A stretch of DNA of 45,262 bases. Source: Acidimicrobiia bacterium (lineage in GTDB: Bacteria > Acidobacteriota > Vicinamibacteria > Vicinamibacterales > UBA2999). The notes beneath the pieces were generated by a model. The model saw only the letters and a program-made list of their open reading frames with translations. It made no database searches and was not told the origin of the DNA. Of this stretch, positions 40,042 to 45,262 are shown in pieces (within the stretch, counting starts at the first letter, position 1; every line of letters starts with the position of its first letter). The stretch is taken from assembly GCA_016871275.1 (NCBI GenBank), contig VFZG01000031.1, forward strand, positions 1 to 45,262, in the 5' to 3' direction. The position numbers were made by a program, and so were the translations under genes.

Positions 40042-42713
40042 TATTTCACCCCCGCCGGACGGCCCGAGAAGCGATCGTTCAACTCGGTGTGTTTGCTCTT
40101 CAGGCCGACGTTGCGGCCGTTGATGAAGATGTGCGTGAACTGGGTCTGCATTTCCATCGGGTCGCCGGTGGCGACGAACAGGTTGGCCAGCTTGCCCGGC
40201 TCGAGTGAGCCGACTTTGTCGGCTACGCCCAGGATGGTCGCGGCATCGAGCGTGATGGCGCGCAATGCCCGACTGCGGTCGAGGCCCCACGCAACGGAGA
40301 TCGCCGCTTCATAGGGAATCAACCGGTTGTTCGTTGCGCCACCGGTGCCAAACGCGAACGTCACGCCGGCGGCGGCCAGTTCGCCCGCCGCCTTATAGGT
40401 GGCGGCGTGATGCGCGTCCTCGCGTGCCGGCAAGGTCAACACCGAGCCGAGGATGACCGGGATGTTCTTCTCCTTGAGAAGCGGCGCTACCAGCGGCGAC
40501 TCGAGGCCGCCGGTGATCACGATGCGGATGCCGGCGCGGTCGGCGAAGGCAATCGCCTCGCGGATGTCGCCTTCGCTGTTGGCGGCCACGAACATCGGCT
40601 GCTTCAGGTCGGCCACCGGCGCGAGCCCGGCGAGGTTCCAGTCGATGGCGCGACCGGCGGCCGGTGCACGGCTGTAGGCACGCGCGCGGGCGATCAGGTC
40701 CTCGACGCGCTTCACCTTCGCGTCGCGCTCCTGCTTGAGGTCTTCGTACTTCCGGTTCGCATCGATGGCGGCGCCCGGTCCCTGCGTGCGCGCGACGGGC
40801 GGGAACTGGAAGCTCACCCCGGCCACCGGCGAGAGCGTCGCCTCCTCCCAGGTCCAGCCATCGAGGTTCATCACGGCGATCTGGCCGCCGATCAAGCCGC
40901 CGGACGGAACGACCGCGGCGGTCGTGATGCCGTTGACGCGGGCGACCGGAATGGCGTCGCTGTCGCTCTGGTAGGCCACCTGCGCCTTGACCGACGCGTT
41001 GATCTCGAGCATCTCGTTGGTGTCTTCGAAGTTGCGCGGACCCGGTTCGTTCAGGCCAAGGGAGGTGCGCGCGTCAATGAAGCCGGGATAGACCTGGCCG
41101 CCCTTGGCATCGATCACCGTCGCGCCAGCGGGCACTGCGACGTTGGCGCCGAGCGCCTCGATGCGGTTGCCGCGGATCACAATCGTGCCCCGTTCGATCG
41201 GCGCGCCGCTGATCGGGAAGATGCGCGCGTTGGCAATCGCCGTCGCCGGCCCAGAGGCTGCTTGCTGCACTGCGATTGGAGCAACCGCGCCGAACGTCTC
41301 CTCAGGCAACGTCTGAGCCAGCTGCGCCTGCTGTGGCCCAGAAGTCTGCGGCGCTGAGGCCCGTGGCTGAGGCGTCTGTGGCGTCTGCGGCCCGGCGTTG
41401 CGTCCTTCTGCCGCGGCCAGCGTGGACTTCTCCTTGCCGGCATCGGTGAGCCGGCGCTCTTCTCCGCTGCGGTCGTAGTACTGCTGCCCGTCGATGTAGA
41501 CGCGATCGACGATCGCGTAGGTGCTGAGCGGATGCTTGTTCCAAATCACGACGTCGGCGTCCTTGCCGACTTCGAGTGAGCCGACGCGACGGTCGATCTT
41601 CAGCTGCTTGGCAGGATTGATCGTGACGAACGACAGCGCCTCGTCTTCGGTCACGCCACCCCAGTGCATGCTCTTGGCCGCTTCGGTGTTCAGACGCCGG
41701 GCGTGCTCGGCGCTGTCGGAGTTGATCGACACCAGCACGCCGCGGCGATGCATGATCGCGGCGTTGTAGGGAATCGCGTCCTCGGCCTCGACCTTGAAGC
41801 CCCACCAGTCGGAGAACGTCGATCCGCCGGCGCCGTGCTTCGCCATTTCGTCGGCGATCTTGTAGCCTTCGAGCACGTGCTGGAAGGTGGCGATCTTGAA
41901 GCCCATCTCCTCGGCGAGACGCATCAGCATCAGCGTCTCATCGGCGCGATAGGTGTGCGAGTGGACCAGCCGCTTGCCTTCGAGGATCTCGACCAGCGGC
42001 TCGAGCTGTAGGTCGCGGCGCGGCCCGTCGCCGGCCGCGCCTCCGGCGCGGCGGCGTTCGTCGTCCTGCCATTCCTGCTGATAGACCTTGGCGCGGCCGA
42101 AGGCGTCGCGAATCACGAACTCCACGCCGGGACGCGTCACCGGGTAGCGGCGCGGACCGGTCTGCCCGAACTGCCGCATGTCCTTCGGGTTCTCGCCGAG
42201 CGCGAACTTGATCCCCGGCGGCGCCCCCTCGAAGATCAGTCCGCGCGCGTCCTTGCCCCAGCGCAGCTTGATCACCTGGTTCTTGCCGCCAATCGGATTC
42301 GCGCTGCCGTGCAGCACGTTGGCAACCGTCAGGCCGCCGGCGAGATTGCGGTAGATCGACACGTCGGCAGGGTCGAGCACATCCTCGACGCCGGTCATCG
42401 AGCTCACCGTCGTGCCGCCCTCGTTGATCGACTCGGCGGCAATGTGCGAGTGTGCGTCGATGATGCCGGGCGTGACGAACCGGCCCTTTGCATCGACGAT
42501 CTCGGCGCCTTGCGGAACCGGCGTGCCGGATCCGCCGACCGCGGCGATCTTGCCATCACGAAGCACGACGACGCCGTTCTGGATCGTGCCGCGTGTGACG
42601 GTAAGTACCGTTCCGCCACGAATCGCCACGACTCTGCCCGCCTGTGCGATAGGCGTCGATTGCTGCAGCACCATCAGCGCTGCGACGACCACCCCGAAAC
42701 GTAGGACTGTCAT
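40041..42713 (-). CDS. Fused double amidohydrolase, secreted
   Basis: An 890-residue exported protein made of two amidohydrolase domains. Domain 1 (about 27-430) has the metal motif DAHSHI, further His ligands in LVHSHTYRADE and FQHVLEG, the SINSDSAEHARR region, and the end SLEVGKDADVVIWNKHPLS; it should be active, perhaps as an imidazolonepropionase- or prolidase-like enzyme. A Pro/Gln-rich linker (PQTPQTPQPRASAPQTSGPQ) leads to domain 2 (about 490-880; VYPGFIDARTSLGL, HAATYKAAGELAAAG, SLEPGKLANLFVATGDPMEM), whose HxH is lost. Together with the next gene there are three related domains in tandem. The substrate is unknown. Confidence 0.9.
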   Translation of the reverse strand: MTVLRFGVVVAALMVLQQSTPIAQAGRVVAIRGGTVLTVTRGTIQNGVVVLRDGKIAAVGGSGTPVPQGAEIVDAKGRFVTPGIIDAHSHIAAESINEGGTTVSSMTGVEDVLDPADVSIYRNLAGGLTVANVLHGSANPIGGKNQVIKLRWGKDARGLIFEGAPPGIKFALGENPKDMRQFGQTGPRRYPVTRPGVEFVIRDAFGRAKVYQQEWQDDERRRAGGAAGDGPRRDLQLEPLVEILEGKRLVHSHTYRADETLMLMRLAEEMGFKIATFQHVLEGYKIADEMAKHGAGGSTFSDWWGFKVEAEDAIPYNAAIMHRRGVLVSINSDSAEHARRLNTEAAKSMHWGGVTEDEALSFVTINPAKQLKIDRRVGSLEVGKDADVVIWNKHPLSTYAIVDRVYIDGQQYYDRSGEERRLTDAGKEKSTLAAAEGRNAGPQTPQTPQPRASAPQTSGPQQAQLAQTLPEETFGAVAPIAVQQAASGPATAIANARIFPISGAPIERGTIVIRGNRIEALGANVAVPAGATVIDAKGGQVYPGFIDARTSLGLNEPGPRNFEDTNEMLEINASVKAQVAYQSDSDAIPVARVNGITTAAVVPSGGLIGGQIAVMNLDGWTWEEATLSPVAGVSFQFPPVARTQGPGAAIDANRKYEDLKQERDAKVKRVEDLIARARAYSRAPAAGRAIDWNLAGLAPVADLKQPMFVAANSEGDIREAIAFADRAGIRIVITGGLESPLVAPLLKEKNIPVILGSVLTLPAREDAHHAATYKAAGELAAAGVTFAFGTGGATNNRLIPYEAAISVAWGLDRSRALRAITLDAATILGVADKVGSLEPGKLANLFVATGDPMEMQTQFTHIFINGRNVGLKSKHTELNDRFSGRPAGVK

Positions 42714-42723
42714 TCTCGTGTCT

Positions 42724-42748
42724 CCCGTAGCCCGCAGCCCCTAGCCCG
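42724..42748. repeat. 7-bp repeat-like junction (GTAGCCC, GCAGCCC, CTAGCCC)
   Basis: Degenerate tandem units fill most of the 35-bp gap between the S9 peptidase stop (42749) and the amidohydrolase start (42713). Confidence 0.6.
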
Positions 42749-44782
42749 TTACCGTTGTGTCCCTGCCGTCTCATTCCAGAGATGGCGGCTGAACCACTCG
42801 AGGTTCTGCGTCATCGCGGCGCGGTTGGCCTTCGGCTTGTTCAGGCCGTGGCCGAAGCCCTTGAAGATCGACAGCTGCACCGGCACGTTCTGGTCACGAA
42901 GGCCCTGGTAGAGCTGAAACGCGTTCGGAATCGGCACGCGCGCGTCCAGGTCGCCGTGCTGGATCAGCGTCGGCGTCTTCGCCTGCTTGATGTAGGTCAT
43001 CGGCGACGTGTCGGCGTAGATCTTCGAATCGTCCCAGGGATTGGCCTTGAGATACTGGCGCGTGAACGGGTGAATGTCGGTGTTGACGTAGTAGGTCATC
43101 CAGTCGGAAATGCCCGCGCCCACCGAGATGGCCTTGAATCGATCCGAGTGCCTGGTCGTCAGGAACGCCGAGATGTAGCCGCCCTGGCTCCACCCCATGC
43201 TGCCGACGCGGTCGCGATCGACCAGGCCCTGCTGCACGAGGGCGTCAATGCCCGACAGCACGTCCCAGGCGTCGCCGATGCCGAGGTTGCGCACGTTCAG
43301 CGAGCGGAACTTCTCGCCGTAGCCGGCGCTGCCGCGATAGTTCGGCTCGAGGATCAACGCGCCCTTCGACAGGAACAGATCGAGCGGGTAGGCGGTGGAA
43401 CTGCCGTACGGGCTCGGCCGCGACACCCCGGTGGGCCCGCCGTGGATGATCACCAGCAGCGGATAGCGCCGTCCCTGCTGAAAGTCCGCGGGCTTGTGCA
43501 GCACGCCTTCGATCTCCGCACCGTCCCGGCTCGTCCAGCGGATCACCTCACGCGCGTGCTTCGGCCACGACGCAATCTGCGCGCCCGCATCGCTGAGTTT
43601 CCTGGCCGTCATCGTCTGCAGGGGTGCCGCATAGACGTCCGGGAACTCGGCCGGCCCTGACGCCGTGAACGCCACCTGCGTGCCGTCCGGTGTCAGCGAG
43701 AAGCCGCTGCCAATCCAGTTGTCACGGACGGCGTGCCTGGTCACCTGCTTCGTCTGCGGGTTCAGCGTGAACAGATACGACCACGTGCGCTGCGAGGCGG
43801 CGAACTGAATGCCCGCCTGGGTCCACGCCACCAGGTTCGGATCTTCGTCGAATCCATCGGTGAGGCTGGCGATCGCCGGAGATCCCGGAGTGACCGTCGC
43901 GATGACGCTGTTCAGGTAGAAGAACGACGGCTTGGCCATCGCGGTCACGAACGCGATCTGTTTGCCGTCGGGCGACCAGCGCGGACCGGTATCGGGACCG
44001 TCCTGCTTGACGACGATGGTTGATTGGCCGCTGTCCTTCGCGACCAGCGAAATATCCGCGGTGTGGCTGTCGGCGGGATCGCTCGTGGCGCGATGGTCGT
44101 AGGCCAGCTGCGTGCCATCCGGTGACCAGTCGAAGCTGCCGACCACAAAGTTGCCGCTGGTGAGCCGCTTCGTCGAGCGCGACGCGATGTCGAAGACGTG
44201 AAGATGGGTGTAGCGCTGATCCTCGTCTTCGATCTTGACGTCGCCCCAGCGCTGCTCGCGCTCCTTCATCGCCGCCGTCTGCGGATCGATCATCGTCAGC
44301 GCGATCTCCGCCCCGCTCGGCGCCCACGCGAAGCTGTTCACGCCGTCGTCCACGCTGGTCAGTCGCTCTGCTTCTCCGCCGCGCAGCGCGATGCGATAGA
44401 GCTGCCGTTTGCCGTCGCGATCGGAAATGAATCCGAGCCACGCGCCATCAGGCGAGAACGCCGGCTGCGTGCTCGACGTGCGGCCGTTGGTGATCTGCCG
44501 TGACTGGCCGGTCGCCACGTCCGCGATCCAGATCTCGGTCTCGTAGGCGTTGTCATCCCAATTGGTTTCGCGAATCGTATAGGCGACCTGTTGGCCGTTC
44601 GGTGAAATGGCCGGCGAGCCAACCCGCTTCAGGTTGATGAGGTCGTCGATCGACGGCCCTTCGACTCGCTGACGCTCGCTCAGGGCAAGCCCAGCCGAAG
44701 CATTCGCTGAGGGCGATTCCATCGCCACAATCAGGCCAAGAATCGCGAACATGGTGACACTGCGGGAATGTGAGCGGCGCAT
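42749..44782 (-). CDS. S9 family peptidase (acylaminoacyl/dipeptidyl peptidase type), secreted
   Basis: A 677-residue exported serine peptidase. The hydrophobic signal (VTMFAILGLIVAM) is followed by residues 31-43 (GLALSERQRVEGP) that are encoded by a palindromic repeat, then the propeller (SPAISPNGQQVAYTIRETNW, FSPDGAWLGFISDRDGKRQL, WSPDGTQLAYDH, WSPDGKQIAFVT). The hydrolase domain has VIIHGGPTGVSRPSPYG, the nucleophile in GWSQGGYISAF, the Asp in HGDLDARVPIPN and the His in GFGHGLNKP. ATG 44782 is set by AGGGA upstream. First gene of the run into the amidohydrolases. Confidence 0.94.
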   Translation of the reverse strand: MRRSHSRSVTMFAILGLIVAMESPSANASAGLALSERQRVEGPSIDDLINLKRVGSPAISPNGQQVAYTIRETNWDDNAYETEIWIADVATGQSRQITNGRTSSTQPAFSPDGAWLGFISDRDGKRQLYRIALRGGEAERLTSVDDGVNSFAWAPSGAEIALTMIDPQTAAMKEREQRWGDVKIEDEDQRYTHLHVFDIASRSTKRLTSGNFVVGSFDWSPDGTQLAYDHRATSDPADSHTADISLVAKDSGQSTIVVKQDGPDTGPRWSPDGKQIAFVTAMAKPSFFYLNSVIATVTPGSPAIASLTDGFDEDPNLVAWTQAGIQFAASQRTWSYLFTLNPQTKQVTRHAVRDNWIGSGFSLTPDGTQVAFTASGPAEFPDVYAAPLQTMTARKLSDAGAQIASWPKHAREVIRWTSRDGAEIEGVLHKPADFQQGRRYPLLVIIHGGPTGVSRPSPYGSSTAYPLDLFLSKGALILEPNYRGSAGYGEKFRSLNVRNLGIGDAWDVLSGIDALVQQGLVDRDRVGSMGWSQGGYISAFLTTRHSDRFKAISVGAGISDWMTYYVNTDIHPFTRQYLKANPWDDSKIYADTSPMTYIKQAKTPTLIQHGDLDARVPIPNAFQLYQGLRDQNVPVQLSIFKGFGHGLNKPKANRAAMTQNLEWFSRHLWNETAGTQR
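44656..44690. repeat. Palindromic repeat (CCTTCGACTCGC...GCTCAGGGCAAG) inside the S9 gene
   Basis: GCCCTTCGACTCGCT and CGCTCAGGGCAAGC around a short centre. On the coding strand it reads LALSERQRVEG between signal peptide and first propeller blade. Same class as 7879-7930 and 38651-38699. Confidence 0.7.
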
Positions 44783-44842
44783 GGGATCCCTCGGCAATTA
44801 GGACGCGTCCACGAGAGGGCAGTATAGTGGTTTCGGTGGCCT

Positions 44843-44882
44843 GCTAGCCCGCTAGCCCGCTAGCCCGCTAGCCCGCCAGCCC
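44843..44882 (+). repeat. 8-bp tandem repeat (GCTAGCCC x4, GCCAGCCC)
   Basis: Four perfect copies of GCTAGCCC and one variant lie between the divergent S9 peptidase and the small secreted protein. The unit contains the palindrome GCTAGC, so the array could fold into several alternative hairpins. Confidence 0.85.
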
Positions 44883-44911
44883 GACGGCCTGTTGTCCAAG
44901 GAGTTCTGCCA

Positions 44912-45262
44912 ATGCGACAGTTGATTTCGATGATTGCCGGCGCGGCACTCGTCGCGGCCCTGGTCGCACCGGTGTTCGCGGCCGACCGGACGATTAAGGG
45001 CGAGGTCGTGGACGTTGCCTGCACGGTGGCGAAAAAAGAGGCCGGCAGGGGCGCGGCGCACGCCAACTGCGCCATGGTGTGCGCGAAGAAGGGCCAGCCG
45101 GTGGGCATCCTGACCGCCGATGCCATCTACACCGCCACCGGCGACTACGCCGCCAACAGCAACGCCAAGCTGCTCGACTTCGTGGCCAAGAACGTGACCG
45201 TCACCGGCGAGGTATCGGAGCAGGACGGCCAGAAGCTCATCAACGTCAAGTCGATCAGGCTG
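44912..45262 (+). CDS. Small secreted Cys-containing protein, unknown function (partial, runs off window)
   Basis: An open frame of 117 codons without a stop at the window edge. AAGGAG lies eight bases before ATG 44912. Signal peptide MRQLISMIAGAALVAALVAP, cleavage near FAA. The mature part reads TIKGEVVDVACTVAKKEAGR, then HANCAMVCAKKGQPVGIL, YTATGDYAANSNAKLLDFV, KNVTVTGEVSEQDGQKLI. The three Cys, the NCAMVCAKKG motif and the VTGEV strand suggest a small OB-like fold periplasmic protein, a type repeatedly seen in acidobacteria. No function is assigned. The repeat array lies in its upstream region. Confidence 0.85.
   Translation, partial: MRQLISMIAGAALVAALVAPVFAADRTIKGEVVDVACTVAKKEAGRGAAHANCAMVCAKKGQPVGILTADAIYTATGDYAANSNAKLLDFVAKNVTVTGEVSEQDGQKLINVKSIRL

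Noticed and set aside
40042-40290. N-terminal extension of the 441-residue amidohydrolase
   Set aside because: Lies within the upstream gene; ATG 40041 has a Shine-Dalgarno site, TAATG coupling and a signal peptide.
44843-44882. CRISPR-like array
   Set aside because: Units are 8 bp and contiguous, with no spacers and no cas genes.
1-45262. tRNA, rRNA or insertion-sequence transposase genes
   Set aside because: Looked for by eye on both strands; no cloverleaf, rRNA core or DDE transposase sequence was recognised.

Overview
The window is a very GC-rich, gene-dense bacterial chromosome segment. The mix of families points to an acidobacterium, most likely of the Vicinamibacteria: a DUF1800/DUF1501 pair, a large TonB-dependent receptor with an N-terminal carboxypeptidase-regulatory-like domain, PQQ beta-propeller dehydrogenases, secreted S9 and M28 peptidases, fused secreted amidohydrolases and a VanX-like dipeptidase. 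This placement is inferred from gene content; no rRNA or tRNA gene was seen.

Layout. 1-386 is non-coding and carries a duplicated block of about 107 bp. 387-3132 is the DUF1800-DUF1501 pair. 3187-4796 (minus) is a TIGR01777 epimerase overlapping a SYLF protein. 4867-6089 is a TetR regulator with a clear palindromic operator, followed by an efflux adaptor that is cut short. 5912-12757 (minus) holds a TonB receptor, a TPR protein, a frameshifted DUF4097 protein and an Atg22/UMF1-type MFS transporter. 13370-20740 (plus) holds a cytochrome-PQQ dehydrogenase, a second PQQ dehydrogenase, an alpha/beta hydrolase, a sirtuin and a cytochrome c/copper-oxygenase-like protein. 20694-31868 (minus) runs from an S9 peptidase through an M28 peptidase into a full his operon (hisI-G-D-C-B-H-F-A) and a heavy-metal-binding protein. 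A his leader peptide and attenuator precede hisI. 31965-37044 holds a PEBP protein, a broken sugar dehydrogenase and a molybdate locus: a regulator with HTH and TOBE domains and a Moco-domain protein, divergent from modABC. 37393-44782 (minus) holds DedA, a VanX-like peptidase, two amidohydrolase genes and an S9 peptidase. A small secreted protein runs off the right edge.

How the genes work together. The his operon makes histidine from PRPP and appears to be controlled by classical peptide-leader attenuation: a 39-codon leader with six His codons within nine, mutually exclusive antiterminator and terminator arms, and a T-rich tract. The molybdate locus appears to be controlled by its own TOBE-containing regulator through a 10-bp-periodic array of AATC/AATT boxes between the divergent genes; ModC itself has lost its TOBE domain. 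The secreted enzymes suit a heterotroph that degrades peptides and polymers outside the cytoplasm.

Recurring oddities. Nearly every gene junction holds a short tandem repeat with a 7-8 bp unit that differs from site to site. Some of these repeats supply Shine-Dalgarno sequence or stop codons, and one extends HisD. Palindromic repeats are inserted in frame into protein-coding genes. Several genes are broken: the HlyD-like adaptor, the DUF4097 protein, the sugar dehydrogenase, the modC 3' end and a 3' gene fragment. Together these suggest a repeat-rich, recombining genome, or in some cases assembly error.
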